64,000 nucleotides of DNA, from positions 4,526,001-4,590,000 of the forward strand of contig NZ_CP109467.1 of the NCBI RefSeq assembly GCF_036227325.1, written 5' to 3'. The notes under the pieces are model-generated. The model was given only the letters and a program-made list of their open reading frames with translations, did not search any database and was not told the DNA's origin. The position numbers were made by a program, and so were the translations under genes. The stretch is from Streptomyces sp. NBC_01465. Its GTDB lineage: Bacteria; Actinomycetota; Actinomycetes; Streptomycetales; Streptomycetaceae. Shown piece by piece: positions 50,557 to 59,000 of this stretch (the first letter of the stretch is position 1; each line of letters starts with the position of its first letter).

Positions 50557-51896
50557 CCGTGCCGCATTTCCGAACTGCCTATATGCCCCTGGCCGTTCCG
50601 CTGTACGGGGAGGAGTTCGCGGCCGACCCCGGCAGCGTCTACGCCCGGCTGCGGGCCTTCGGTCCGGTCGCACCCGTCGAGATCTCCCCCGGTGTCAGTG
50701 CGTACCTCGTCACCGATCGGCAGGCCGCGCTGGAGCTCCTCAACGACACGGAGACCTGGGCGAAGGACCCGCGGATCTGGGAGAGCGGGCTGCCGCCGGA
50801 GTCGCCGGTGAAGCCGATGCTGGGATGGCGGCCCAACGCGCTGTTCAACGACGGCCAGGCGCACCGGCGTTACCGCTCGGTCATCACCGACAGCTTCGCC
50901 CGGATCGAACCGCACAGATTGCGCCAACAAGTCGCGGACATCGCCGACGGGCTGATCCGCGAATTCGGGGCCACCGGAGAGGCGGACCTGGTCGGCCAGT
51001 ACGCGCGCCCGCTGCCGCTCGTCCTCTTCAACGCGATCTTCGGGATGCCCGAGGAGGACGGCCCGCGACTGGTCTCCGCGCTGGGCGGGATGTTCGACTC
51101 GAAGCCCGAGAACGCGATCAAGGCGAACGAGGACTTCGGGCAGTACATGGCCGAGCTCATCGGGCTGAAGATGGAGAAGCGCGGCGACGACCTCACCAGC
51201 TGGTTCATGGACCACCCGGCCGGTCTCGCGCCCGAGGAGCTCGCCGCCGAGGTCGTCCTCACCATGGCGGCCGGTCAGGAGCCGACCACCAACCTGATCT
51301 CCAACAGCCTCTCGCGCATGCTGTCCAACCCGGACTACTACAGCACGCTCTCCAACGGCGCCCTCACCGCGCACGACGCGATCAACGACGTGCTCCGCAA
51401 CGAGCCGCCGATGGCGAACTACAGCGCCCACTTCCCCCGCAACAACGTGCATTTCCACGGCACTTGGATCGCGGCGAACCAGCTGGTCCTCGTCTCGTAC
51501 CACGCGGCGAACACCGCCCCCGACGTCCTGCCGGGCGGCGACGGCGGCTCCGGCGACAGCGGGTCGCGCAGCGACGGCGGAGCCCACCTCGCCTGGTCCG
51601 CGGGGCCGCACGCCTGCCCCGTGAAACAGCCCGCCCTGCTCATCGCGATCACCGCGATCGAACGGCTCACCAGCCACCTCGGCGATCTCGAACTGGCCGT
51701 ACCGCGCGAGCAGTTGCAGTGGCGGCCAGGCCCCTTCCACCGGGCACTCGCGCATCTCCCGGCTCGCTTCACCCCGATCACCCCTCAGAAGACTGGAGTC
51801 ACGCCATGGAGCAGCCCCTCGTCATCGACCCGGCAGGCCGGGACATCCACGGAGAGTCCGCTGTCCTCCGGGAGCGCGGTCCCGCGACCCGTGTAG
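50553..51896 (+). CDS. cvnE: Conservon cytochrome P450, CYP157-like
   Basis: 447 aa P450. I helix VLTMAAGQEPTTNLISNSLS, so the threonine is retained. Heme loop LAWSAGPHACPVKQPA keeps the proximal Cys but lacks the Phe and the Gly after Cys of the FGxGxHxCxG consensus. The K-helix ExxR is changed to DVLR (AINDVLRNEPP), in line with CYP157 enzymes, which are known for an altered ExxR. After the usual C-terminus (LPARFTPI) the frame runs on about 34 residues over the cvnF start, a 91-nt overlap. Paired with cvnF as in other CYP157-CYP154 conservons. Substrate unknown. Confidence 0.85.
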   Translation: MTVPHFRTAYMPLAVPLYGEEFAADPGSVYARLRAFGPVAPVEISPGVSAYLVTDRQAALELLNDTETWAKDPRIWESGLPPESPVKPMLGWRPNALFNDGQAHRRYRSVITDSFARIEPHRLRQQVADIADGLIREFGATGEADLVGQYARPLPLVLFNAIFGMPEEDGPRLVSALGGMFDSKPENAIKANEDFGQYMAELIGLKMEKRGDDLTSWFMDHPAGLAPEELAAEVVLTMAAGQEPTTNLISNSLSRMLSNPDYYSTLSNGALTAHDAINDVLRNEPPMANYSAHFPRNNVHFHGTWIAANQLVLVSYHAANTAPDVLPGGDGGSGDSGSRSDGGAHLAWSAGPHACPVKQPALLIAITAIERLTSHLGDLELAVPREQLQWRPGPFHRALAHLPARFTPITPQKTGVTPWSSPSSSTRQAGTSTESPLSSGSAVPRPV

Positions 51897-53011
51897 TGAT
51901 GCCGAGCGGCGTGGAGGCCTGGGCCGTCACCAGTCATGCGCTGCTCAAGACGCTGCTCACCGACGACCGCGTCAACAAGGACCCCAAGAACTGGGGTGCC
52001 TGGCAGCGCGGCGAGATCACCCCGGACATGTGGATCTACACCTGGGTCGCGGTCAACAACATGTTCACGGCGGCGGGCACCGACCACCGCCGGCTGCGCA
52101 AACTGGTCGCCCCCGCCTTCACCGGCCGCCGTATCGAGGCGCTGCGGCCGACGGTCCAGAAGATCGCCGACGGGCTGCTCGACGCCATGGCGGAGGCGCC
52201 TGACGGCCGCGCGGATCTGCGCAGTGCGTACGCGCATCCGCTGCCGATGCAGGTCATCTGCCACCTGTTCGGGCTGCCCGAGCACCTCCAGCCGCGCATG
52301 GCCGAGCTGGTCGAGAGGGTCTTCGACACCACCATCGAGGACGCGGCGGCCAACTTCGCCGAACTCCAGCAGATGCTCGTCGACCTCATCGCGCTCAAGC
52401 GCGCCGAACCGGCCGACGACATGACCAGCGTGCTGATCGCCACCCGCGACGACGACGGCACCCGCCTGAGCGAGGCGGAGCTCGCGGACACGCTGCTGCT
52501 CATCATCAGCGCGGGTTTCGAGACCACGGTCAACCTCATCGGCAACGCGGTCCGCGCCCTCCTCGACCACCCGGAGCAGCGCGAGGTCATCACCACCGAC
52601 GGCGCGGCCCGCTGGTCGGACGTCATCGAGGAGACCCTGCGCTGGGAGCCGAGCGTGGCCCATCTCCCCCTGCGCTACGCCCTGGAGGACATCGAGCTCC
52701 CTGACGGCCAGGTCATTCCGAAGGGCGACGCGATCCTGGCGGCGTACGCGGCGGCGGGCCGCGAGCCGGAGCTGCACGGTGCGGACGCGGACGTCTTCGA
52801 CATCGACCGGGCCAAGAAGGAGCACCTGGCGTTCGGCTACGGCGTCCACTTCTGCCTGGGCGCCCCGCTGGCCCGCCTGGAGGCGGACATCGCGCTCACG
52901 GCGCTGTTCGCCCGCTTCCCCGGCCTGGCGCTGACGTCGAAGGACCTCACGCCCGTCGAGTCGTTCATCTCCAACGGCTCGCAGGAGATCCCGGTGGCGC
53001 TGAAGGGCTGA
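51806..53011 (+). CDS. cvnF: Conservon cytochrome P450, CYP154-like
   Basis: 401 aa P450 with canonical motifs: I helix ISAGFETTVNLIGNAVRALL, ExxR in VIEETLRWEPSVAHLP, heme loop LAFGYGVHFCLGAPLARLEA with proximal Cys. The C-terminal NGSQEIPVAL is typical of CYP154. CYP154 enzymes hydroxylate macrolides, steroids or small aromatics; the natural substrate of conservon-linked members is unknown. Start ATG at 51806 with CTGGAG 8-9 nt upstream, inside the end of cvnE. Confidence 0.92.
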   Translation: MEQPLVIDPAGRDIHGESAVLRERGPATRVVMPSGVEAWAVTSHALLKTLLTDDRVNKDPKNWGAWQRGEITPDMWIYTWVAVNNMFTAAGTDHRRLRKLVAPAFTGRRIEALRPTVQKIADGLLDAMAEAPDGRADLRSAYAHPLPMQVICHLFGLPEHLQPRMAELVERVFDTTIEDAAANFAELQQMLVDLIALKRAEPADDMTSVLIATRDDDGTRLSEAELADTLLLIISAGFETTVNLIGNAVRALLDHPEQREVITTDGAARWSDVIEETLRWEPSVAHLPLRYALEDIELPDGQVIPKGDAILAAYAAAGREPELHGADADVFDIDRAKKEHLAFGYGVHFCLGAPLARLEADIALTALFARFPGLALTSKDLTPVESFISNGSQEIPVALKG

Positions 53012-53019
53012 CGCGTTCC

Positions 53020-53059
53020 CTCAGGCGTGCCCGGGCCCTGCGGCCGGGGCACGCCTGAG
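53020..53059. terminator. Terminator between conservon and flavoprotein gene
   Basis: 13-bp stem CTCAGGCGTGCCC/GGGCACGCCTGAG (53020-53032 with 53047-53059) between convergent genes. Confidence 0.8.
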
Positions 53060-53066
53060 GTGTTTC

Positions 53067-54458
53067 TCAGTGCCGGCCCGACAGCCGGTCCGCGTACTGG
53101 GCGATCTTGTCGGTCTCCGTGGTGCTCGCGGTCAGTTCGCGCCGGTCCGCGCCCCGGTACGCCGCGTACATGCTGTGCACCGCGAGCCAGCGCAGCGGCT
53201 CCGGCTCCCAGTTGCGGACCTTGTGGTTGACCCAGGGGAGCGTCGTCAGCTCCGTGGGGCCGCCCTGGCCCGAGTCCTGCTGGATGAGGTCGCGCAGGGT
53301 GCGGGCTGCGAGGTTGGCGGTGGCGACGCCCGAGCCGACGTAACCGCCCGCCCAGCCGATGCCCGTCGAGCGGTCCAGGGTGACCGTGGCGCACCAGTCG
53401 CGCGGGACGCCGAGCACACCCGACCAGGCGTGGTCGATACGGGCGGAGGCGAGGGAGGGGAAGAAGCGGGTGAGGATCTCGCGGAGGTCCTCGATGGTGC
53501 CGGGCTGCGTACGGCCGTCGTTGTCGGTCTTCGAGCCGTAGCGGTACGGGACGCCGCGCCCGCCCAGCGCGATGCGGTCGTCGGCCGTGCGCTGGGCGTA
53601 CATGTACGCGTGCGCCATGTCGCCGAGCGTCTCGCGTCCCTCCCAACCGATCGCGTCCCAGGCCGACTTGGGCAGCGGCTCGGTGGCGATCATCGAGGAG
53701 TTCATGGGGAGCCAGGCGCGGTGGCTGCCCTTGAGGTTCGCGGTGAAGCCCTCGGTGCAGCGCAGGACGTACGGGGCGCGGACCGTGCCGTACGGGGTGA
53801 CCGCGTGCTTGGGCTTGATCTCCGTGACCGGCGTCGACTCGTGGATCGTGACGCCCAGCGCCTCGACCGCCGCCGCCAGGCCCTTGACCAGCTTCGCGGG
53901 GTGCAGGCGGGCGCCGTGCGGGGTCCAGGTCGAGCCGACCGCGCCCTGGACGCGGATGCGCTCGGCGGTCTCGCGTACGCCGTGCAGGGTGCGGTCGGTC
54001 TCGCCGAAGGCGATCTCGACGGCGTGGAAGGCCTTGAGGCGCGCCAACTGGGCGGGCGTGTAGGCGACTTCGAGTACGCCGCCCTGGTGGATGTCCGCGT
54101 CGATCGACTCGGCGGCCGCGGTCTTCACGACCTCGGTGACCGTGTCGTTCATCGCCTGCTGGAGGCGGACGGCCTGCTCGTGGCCGTGGAGCTTGGCGTA
54201 GCGGTCGCGGCCCGCGATGCCGTTGTAGAGCCAGCCGCCGTTGCGGCCGGAGGCGCCGTAGCCGCAGAACTTGGCTTCCAGGACGGTGATGTTGAGGAAG
54301 GGGACGGCCTTCTTCAGGTAGTACGCCGTCCACAGGCCGGTGTACCCGCCGCCGACGATCACGACGTCCGCCGACGTGTCGCCGGGCAGGGGCTCCCTCG
54401 GCGCCGGGAGGCCCTCCTGCGCGTACCAGAACGATATGCCGCCGTTGACGGTGCTCAT
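53067..54458 (-). CDS. FAD-dependent oxidoreductase (DadA/PuuB-like)
   Basis: 463 aa of the DAO family. Dinucleotide motif VVIVGGGYTGLWTAYYLKK (about 31), FAD-contact block GASGRNGGWLYNG (about 70), C-terminal GWAGGYVGSGVATANLAART. It resembles gamma-glutamylputrescine oxidases and D-amino acid/glycine oxidases, which oxidise amines with O2. No polyamine genes adjoin it, so the substrate is open. Start ATG at 54458, with GGGG 8 nt upstream. Confidence 0.87.
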   Translation of the reverse strand: MSTVNGGISFWYAQEGLPAPREPLPGDTSADVVIVGGGYTGLWTAYYLKKAVPFLNITVLEAKFCGYGASGRNGGWLYNGIAGRDRYAKLHGHEQAVRLQQAMNDTVTEVVKTAAAESIDADIHQGGVLEVAYTPAQLARLKAFHAVEIAFGETDRTLHGVRETAERIRVQGAVGSTWTPHGARLHPAKLVKGLAAAVEALGVTIHESTPVTEIKPKHAVTPYGTVRAPYVLRCTEGFTANLKGSHRAWLPMNSSMIATEPLPKSAWDAIGWEGRETLGDMAHAYMYAQRTADDRIALGGRGVPYRYGSKTDNDGRTQPGTIEDLREILTRFFPSLASARIDHAWSGVLGVPRDWCATVTLDRSTGIGWAGGYVGSGVATANLAARTLRDLIQQDSGQGGPTELTTLPWVNHKVRNWEPEPLRWLAVHSMYAAYRGADRRELTASTTETDKIAQYADRLSGRH

Positions 54459-54620
54459 GTCGATGTGTCCCCTGCTCTCGCCAGCCTGTGTCGCGCAGAG
54501 TACCGAGCCCGGGGGAGAAGGGGACGTAGGGCCCGGGGAATCGGGTCCTTTGCGGTGAGGTGGGCGGTGGGTGCGGACCTAGCGTCGGGAGAAGGTCTCC
54601 GTCGCTGGAAGGGTTGTCCC

Positions 54621-55352
54621 ATGGCTGTACGCCGTCACACCGGCCGCATCGTCGCGGCGCTGGCCGCCGTCTCGCTCGTCGGCGCCGCCGCCGTCGGCTG
54701 CTCGTCCTCGTCGGACGGCGGGGCGGGGTCCGACGCCGCCGTGAGCGCCTTCGCCGTGAAGTCCCCGACCGGCGCGGCCACGCTCGCCACGCTGCCCGCC
54801 GCCGTCACCGGCTCGAAGATCGTCGTCGGCGACGCGGACGCACCGCACACCGCCACCGTGTACGTGGACCCGCGCTGCCCGTACTGCCAGAAGTTCGAGG
54901 AGGGCGGCGGCGTCGCCCTCGCGCAGGCCGCCGCCGAGGGGCAGGTCAAGGTCGAGTACCAGATCGCCTCCTTCCTCGACGCACGGCTCGGCGGCAGCGG
55001 CTCGGCCAAGGCGGCCAACGCGCTGCGCGCCTCCGCCGAGGAGGGCAAGGGGAAGTTCGCCCAGTTCCAGGCGGCGCTCTTCGCCAGCCAGCCGGGCGAG
55101 GAGACGGACGGCTTCACCGACGCCAACCTGCTGAAGATCGCCGACTCGGTCCCCGGGCTGCGTACGGCCGCATTCGACAAGGCCGTACGGGACAACACCT
55201 ACGCCGGCTTCGTCGCGCAGTCGCAGAAGGACTTCGCGGCGAAGGCGAGCGGCACGCCGACCGTCGTCGTCGACGGGAAGACGGTCAAGGACGAGGCGAT
55301 GTACGAGACCGCCGCTTTCACCGCGTATCTGAAGGCTGCCGGTCTCGGCTGA
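54621..55352 (+). CDS. DsbA-family thioredoxin-fold lipoprotein
   Basis: 243 aa. Lipoprotein signal RRHTGRIVAALAAVSLV with lipobox AAAVGC (Cys27) and a short Ser/Gly linker. The DsbA-like domain has VYVDPRCPYCQKFEEGGG (CPYC active site), a helical insertion, and the cis-Pro loop ASGTPTVVVDGKTV. It is predicted to form or isomerise disulfides in exported proteins. GGAAGGG lies 8-9 nt before the ATG. Its 3' end overlaps the convergent membrane gene by 35 nt. Confidence 0.9.
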   Translation: MAVRRHTGRIVAALAAVSLVGAAAVGCSSSSDGGAGSDAAVSAFAVKSPTGAATLATLPAAVTGSKIVVGDADAPHTATVYVDPRCPYCQKFEEGGGVALAQAAAEGQVKVEYQIASFLDARLGGSGSAKAANALRASAEEGKGKFAQFQAALFASQPGEETDGFTDANLLKIADSVPGLRTAAFDKAVRDNTYAGFVAQSQKDFAAKASGTPTVVVDGKTVKDEAMYETAAFTAYLKAAGLG

Positions 55353-56031
55353 ACAGCGACATCGGGTTCCAGGCGGGACCGCGGCCGCGCGTGATCGGGT
55401 AGCAGGCCAGGCCGATCAGCACCGAGGTGAAGTGGCCGAGGTCGGTGAAGGTCCTGCCGGTGATCACCGGGGCGCCGTAGATGACGAGGACGCCGATGAG
55501 ATAGACGTAGCGCCAGGGTGTGGCGATCCGGTACGTGAGGACGGCGACGACCCCGGCGAGCGCGTAACTCACGCCCACATCAAGGGTGTTGACCATCGAC
55601 TCCGAAGCGTGCCCGTGGTGGATCGCCCAGAGCAGGGCGCCCTCGCTGATGTAGCTGGCGAGGATGTGCGCGGCGGCGAGGACGGCGATCCAGCGCCAGG
55701 TGCCCAGCCAGCGCTCGGCCTGCGCGTGGAAGATCGTGTAGAGGACCGCGTACGGCAGCCAGCTGGAGCCGTCGATCCACATCGCGCTCTGGAAGAGGAC
55801 CCGGAAGGGGTGGTGCGTGAGGTTGTGGATGTTGGTGGAGCGCTTGCCGAGGAACTCGTCCAGGAACTCCGGGGACATGTGGCGCATGGCGACGGTCGTG
55901 ACGAACAGGACCGCCAGCCAGATGTAGGTCCCGGGGGCGCTGCGGATGTACGACCAGACGGCGTGCAGGGCACGGGCGGCGACGGTGCCCGCGTGGTGTC
56001 GGCTGCCGGGGTCGCTCACTGGGTGGCTCAT
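55318..56031 (-). CDS. Rhomboid-like membrane protein
   Basis: 237 aa with about six membrane segments (IWLAVLFVTTVAM, WLPYAVLYTIFHAQAERWLG, WIAVLAAAHILASYI, VSYALAGVVAVLTYRI, YVYLIGVLVIYGAPVI, TSVLIGLACYPI). GVSYALAG resembles the rhomboid GxSG serine loop, and DLGHFTSVLIGL supplies a candidate His, but the glycine after Ser is Tyr, so protease activity is uncertain. The ATG at 56031 has no good ribosome site. Divergent from the kinase gene at 56066 with only 34 bp between. Confidence 0.72.
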   Translation of the reverse strand: MSHPVSDPGSRHHAGTVAARALHAVWSYIRSAPGTYIWLAVLFVTTVAMRHMSPEFLDEFLGKRSTNIHNLTHHPFRVLFQSAMWIDGSSWLPYAVLYTIFHAQAERWLGTWRWIAVLAAAHILASYISEGALLWAIHHGHASESMVNTLDVGVSYALAGVVAVLTYRIATPWRYVYLIGVLVIYGAPVITGRTFTDLGHFTSVLIGLACYPITRGRGPAWNPMSLFSRDRQPSDTR

Positions 56032-56052
56032 GGGCCGATTGACGCATGTGGC

Positions 56053-56058
56053 TAGGAT
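56053..56058 (+). promoter_or_regulatory. -10 element (TAGGAT) for leaderless APH gene
   Basis: TAGGAT ends 7 nt before the GTG of the kinase gene; the 34-bp gap to the divergent rhomboid-like start leaves little room for a leader. Confidence 0.5.
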
Positions 56059-56065
56059 CCGGCGC

Positions 56066-56893
56066 GTGAGCGACATTCCGGATGGGCTGATGGAGCGCGG
56101 CAAGGACTTCCTGGGGCGGTGGGGCCTGCGGCAGGAGGGCCCGCCGATGCGGGGGCGGGTGTCGGTGGTGCTGCCCGTGGTGCGGGAGGCCGACGGGGTG
56201 CGGGCCGCGCTGAAGGTGCAGGACGTCGACGACGAGACCGTGGGGGAGCCGCTTGCGCTTCGGACGTGGGGCGGCGACGCGGTGGTGCGGCTCCTCGACG
56301 AGGACCCGGAGACCGGGACGATGCTCCTCGAACGGCTCGACGAGGGACGCCCGCTGGCGTCCGTACCGGATGTGCTGGAGGCGACACAGGTCGTCGCGGA
56401 GCTGCTGGTGCGGATCAACGCGGTGGCGGCGCCGACCGGGATGCGCAGGCTCGCGGACATCGCGGAGGCCATGCTGGAGTCCGTACCGCAGGCGGCCGAC
56501 TCCCTTGCGGACGGCGGCGAGCGGCGGCTGCTGAAGGACTGCGCGGCGGCGCTGCGCGAGGTTCGAGGCGAGCCGGGAGACCGGCTCCTGCACTGGGACC
56601 TGCACTTCGACAACGTGCTGGGCGCGGAGCGCGAACCGTGGCTCGTCATCGACCCGAAGCCCCTCGCCGGCGACCCGTGCTTCGAGCTGATGCCCGCGCT
56701 GTGGAACAGGTTCGACGAGGGCCGGGTGAAGGAGCGCTTCGACCTGATGACGGAGGTCATGGGCGTGGACCGGGAGCGGGCGCGGGGGTGGACGCTCGGT
56801 CGCGTACTGCAGAACTCGCTGTGGGCCGTGGAGGGTGGCAGCGGGCGTCTGCCTGCTGAAATGGCGGAGATCGCCCGGCTGCTGCTGGCTTAG
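56066..56893 (+). CDS. Aminoglycoside/hydroxyurea phosphotransferase family protein (APH(6)-like)
   Basis: 275 aa kinase of the APH_6_hur type. Nucleotide-binding strand (VVLPVVREADGVRAALKV), catalytic HWDLHFDNVLGAE (Asp and Asn) and metal-binding VIDPKPLAGDPCFELMPALW. Homologues phosphorylate streptomycin or hydroxyurea, but many Streptomyces copies are housekeeping paralogues with unknown substrate, so resistance should not be assumed. GTG at 56066 appears leaderless. Ends 9 bp before the GNAT gene. Confidence 0.85.
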   Translation: MSDIPDGLMERGKDFLGRWGLRQEGPPMRGRVSVVLPVVREADGVRAALKVQDVDDETVGEPLALRTWGGDAVVRLLDEDPETGTMLLERLDEGRPLASVPDVLEATQVVAELLVRINAVAAPTGMRRLADIAEAMLESVPQAADSLADGGERRLLKDCAAALREVRGEPGDRLLHWDLHFDNVLGAEREPWLVIDPKPLAGDPCFELMPALWNRFDEGRVKERFDLMTEVMGVDRERARGWTLGRVLQNSLWAVEGGSGRLPAEMAEIARLLLA

Positions 56894-56896
56894 TCT
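56891..56896 (+). promoter_or_regulatory. -10 element (TAGTCT) for leaderless GNAT gene
   Basis: TAGTCT overlaps the APH stop codon and ends 6 nt before the GNAT ATG; no ribosome site is present. Confidence 0.5.
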
Positions 56897-56902
56897 GCGC
56901 CC

Positions 56903-57373
56903 ATGATTCGCAATGCCACACCCGCCGATGTCCCCGTCATCCACACCATGGTCCGCGAGCTCGCGGAGTACGAGAAGGCCCTCCACGAGGCGCAGGCCAC
57001 CGAGGAGCAGCTGCACGAGGCGCTCTTCGGGGAGCGCCCGGCCGCGTACGCGTTCATCGCGGAGACCGAGGAGGGCGAGCCCGCCGGATTCGCCCTGTGG
57101 TTCCTCAACTTCTCGACGTGGCGCGGGGTGCACGGCATCTACCTGGAGGACCTGTACGTACGCCCCGAGTTGCGCGGCGGCGGCTACGGCAAGGCGCTGC
57201 TGACGGAGCTGGCGCGCACCTGCGTGGCGCGCGGCTACCAGCGCCTGGAGTGGTCGGTCCTCAACTGGAACGAGCCTTCGATCCGCTTCTACGAGGCTCT
57301 GGGCGCGCGCCCGCAGGACGAGTGGACGGTGTACCGCCTCACGGACGCGGCGCTGGCGGAGCTGGGGAGCTGA
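56903..57373 (+). CDS. GNAT-family N-acetyltransferase (diamine acetyltransferase-like)
   Basis: 156 aa. GNAT fold with motif D region IRNATPADVPVIHTMVRELA, motif A with acetyl-CoA loop YLEDLYVRPELRGGGYGKAL, and motif B LNWNEPSIRFYEALGA. It resembles spermidine/spermine N1-acetyltransferases (SSAT), which acetylate polyamines, thialysine or related amines. Substrate inferred from family only. Confidence 0.87.
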   Translation: MIRNATPADVPVIHTMVRELAEYEKALHEAQATEEQLHEALFGERPAAYAFIAETEEGEPAGFALWFLNFSTWRGVHGIYLEDLYVRPELRGGGYGKALLTELARTCVARGYQRLEWSVLNWNEPSIRFYEALGARPQDEWTVYRLTDAALAELGS

Positions 57374-57387
57374 TCTCGGCAGGGCGG

Positions 57388-57915
57388 TCAGAGGCCGGCC
57401 GGGCGCTGTGGGGTGCTGGCCACCCCCGTCTCCCGGCCGCCGAGCTCGGCGTCCAGGGTCTCCTGGGCCATGCGCATGGCGTCGGCGTACTTCGGCTCGG
57501 CCATGCGCTGCCAGGCCACGTCCGGTGCGACGTCCTCGACGCGGCTCATCACCCACCAGATGTTGCCGAACGGGTCGCGTACGCGGCCGCCGCGATCGCC
57601 CCAGGCGCTGTCGGCGGACTCGGTGACCACCTGGGCGCCGTGCGCGACGGCGGCGGCCATGGCGGCGTCCGCGTCCGGTACGTAGACGCGCAGCAGGGAG
57701 GGCATGGCCGGCCAGTCGGGGCGTCGGTCGAAGGCGAGGACGACCGTGTCGCCGACGCGGATCTCGCCGTGGCCGATGGTGCCGTCCTCGACCTGCACGC
57801 GGGCGATCTCCTCGCCGCCGAAGGCGACGGTGATGAAGTCGAGCAGTGCGCCGGTGTCGTCGGTGACGACCCACGGCGCGACGCTGGTGTAGCCCTCGGG
57901 TGCGGTCTTGGTCAT
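57388..57915 (-). CDS. VOC/PhnB-like family protein
   Basis: 175 aa. One glyoxalase/VOC module in the PhnB style: TSVAPWVVTDDTGALLDFIT, GTIGHGEIRVGDTVVLAF, LRVYVPDADAAMAAAVAHG, and DPFGNIWWVMSRVED. A C-terminal helix (about 130-160) is extra. Members bind metals or small ligands and include fosfomycin-type resistance proteins, but function here is unassigned. GAGGGGAC lies about 8 nt before the ATG. Confidence 0.83.
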   Translation of the reverse strand: MTKTAPEGYTSVAPWVVTDDTGALLDFITVAFGGEEIARVQVEDGTIGHGEIRVGDTVVLAFDRRPDWPAMPSLLRVYVPDADAAMAAAVAHGAQVVTESADSAWGDRGGRVRDPFGNIWWVMSRVEDVAPDVAWQRMAEPKYADAMRMAQETLDAELGGRETGVASTPQRPAGL

Positions 57916-57993
57916 GGCTGTCGTCCCCTCGTGTCGGTGGTTCGTGACGCGACGACAGTAGGACGCGACTAGGCCGGTTTCGGTCCTAGTTTG

Positions 57994-58995
57994 CTAGGGC
58001 ACCAGGACCACCTTGCCCATCGTGCCCCGGCTCTCCAGGGCGCGGTGTGCCTCGGCTGCCCAGGAGAGCGGGAAGACCTGAACTGCCGGTCGCAGGCGCC
58101 CCGTTGACGCCGCTTCGAGTGCGCGGGTCTCCAGGGAGCGGATGCCGCCGGGGCCCGCCGCCTTGAGCATCGCCGGGCCGAGGACGCTCTGTGAGGTGAT
58201 CCCGCGTTCGGCGAGTTCGGCCTCCGTGAACGTGAGCGGGGAGCCGTTGTGGAGGCCCTCGCCCGACCAGCCGAAGACCAGGTGCTTTCCGCCCTTGCCG
58301 AGGAGGTCGACGGCGGCGCGTGCGGTGGTGCCGCCCACGGAGTCGAAGACGACGGTGGCGGTGCGGCCGTCGAGGTAAGTGCGCACCAGAGACGGCCAGT
58401 TGGGGTCGGTGTAGTCGACGGCGAGGTCGGCGCCGTTCTCCTGGGTGCGGGCCACCTTCGCCGGGCCGCCGGCGAGGCCGATGACGGTGGCGCCGCGGTT
58501 CTTCGCGTACTGGACCAGGAGCGTGCCGATGCCGCCCGCCGCCGCCGGGACGATCGCTACGGAGTCGCGGTCGAGGTCGGCGAACTGCAGGATGCCCAGC
58601 GTGGTGCGGCCCGTACCGATCATGGCGACTGCCTCGGCGTCGCCCAACTGGGCGGGGATCTCGTGGAGTTGGGTGGCAGCGGTGACGGCGAGTTCGGCGT
58701 AGCCGCCGGGGTTCATGCCGAGGTGCGCCACGACCCGCTTGCCCAGCCAGCTCGCGTCGGTGCCCTCGCCGAGCGCGTCGACCACCCCGGCGACCTCGCG
58801 GCCCGGGACGGTGGGGAGCTCGGGCAGGGCCGGATAGGGGCCGGGGATGCCCTCGCGGAGTGCGGTGTCGAGGAGGTGGACGCCGGAGGCCGCGACCTTG
58901 ATCCGGACCTGGCCGGGGGCCGGGACCGGATCCTCGACGGTCTCGTACGTGAGGTTCTCCGCCGGGCCGAATGCGTGCAGTCGTATCGCTCTCAT
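57994..58995 (-). CDS. Zinc-binding-dehydrogenase-type NADPH quinone oxidoreductase (SoxR-regulated, SCO4266-like)
   Basis: 333 aa MDR-family reductase. GroES-like N-terminus (LHAFGPAENLTYETVEDPVP, GVHLLDTALREGIPGPYP), then a Rossmann domain VAIVPAAAGGIGTLLVQYAK with NADPH motif. No zinc cysteines. FDSVGGTTARAAVDLLGKGG is typical of quinone reductases. A SoxR box starts 17 bp upstream (59012-59029). In S. coelicolor the SoxR regulon includes an oxidoreductase (SCO4266) in the corresponding chromosomal area, so I infer orthology. Expected to respond to redox-cycling compounds such as actinorhodin-type quinones. Confidence 0.87.
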   Translation of the reverse strand: MRAIRLHAFGPAENLTYETVEDPVPAPGQVRIKVAASGVHLLDTALREGIPGPYPALPELPTVPGREVAGVVDALGEGTDASWLGKRVVAHLGMNPGGYAELAVTAATQLHEIPAQLGDAEAVAMIGTGRTTLGILQFADLDRDSVAIVPAAAGGIGTLLVQYAKNRGATVIGLAGGPAKVARTQENGADLAVDYTDPNWPSLVRTYLDGRTATVVFDSVGGTTARAAVDLLGKGGKHLVFGWSGEGLHNGSPLTFTEAELAERGITSQSVLGPAMLKAAGPGGIRSLETRALEAASTGRLRPAVQVFPLSWAAEAHRALESRGTMGKVVLVP

Positions 58996-59000
58996 GCCTG

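Noticed and set aside
56066..56893. Streptomycin resistance gene
   Set aside because: The family match is to APH(6)/hydroxyurea kinases in general; nothing in the neighbourhood indicates an antibiotic cluster, so substrate is left open.
57985..57998. Short CCTAG/CTAGG hairpin as operator
   Set aside because: Only 5-bp arms and it overlaps a stop codon; too weak to support.
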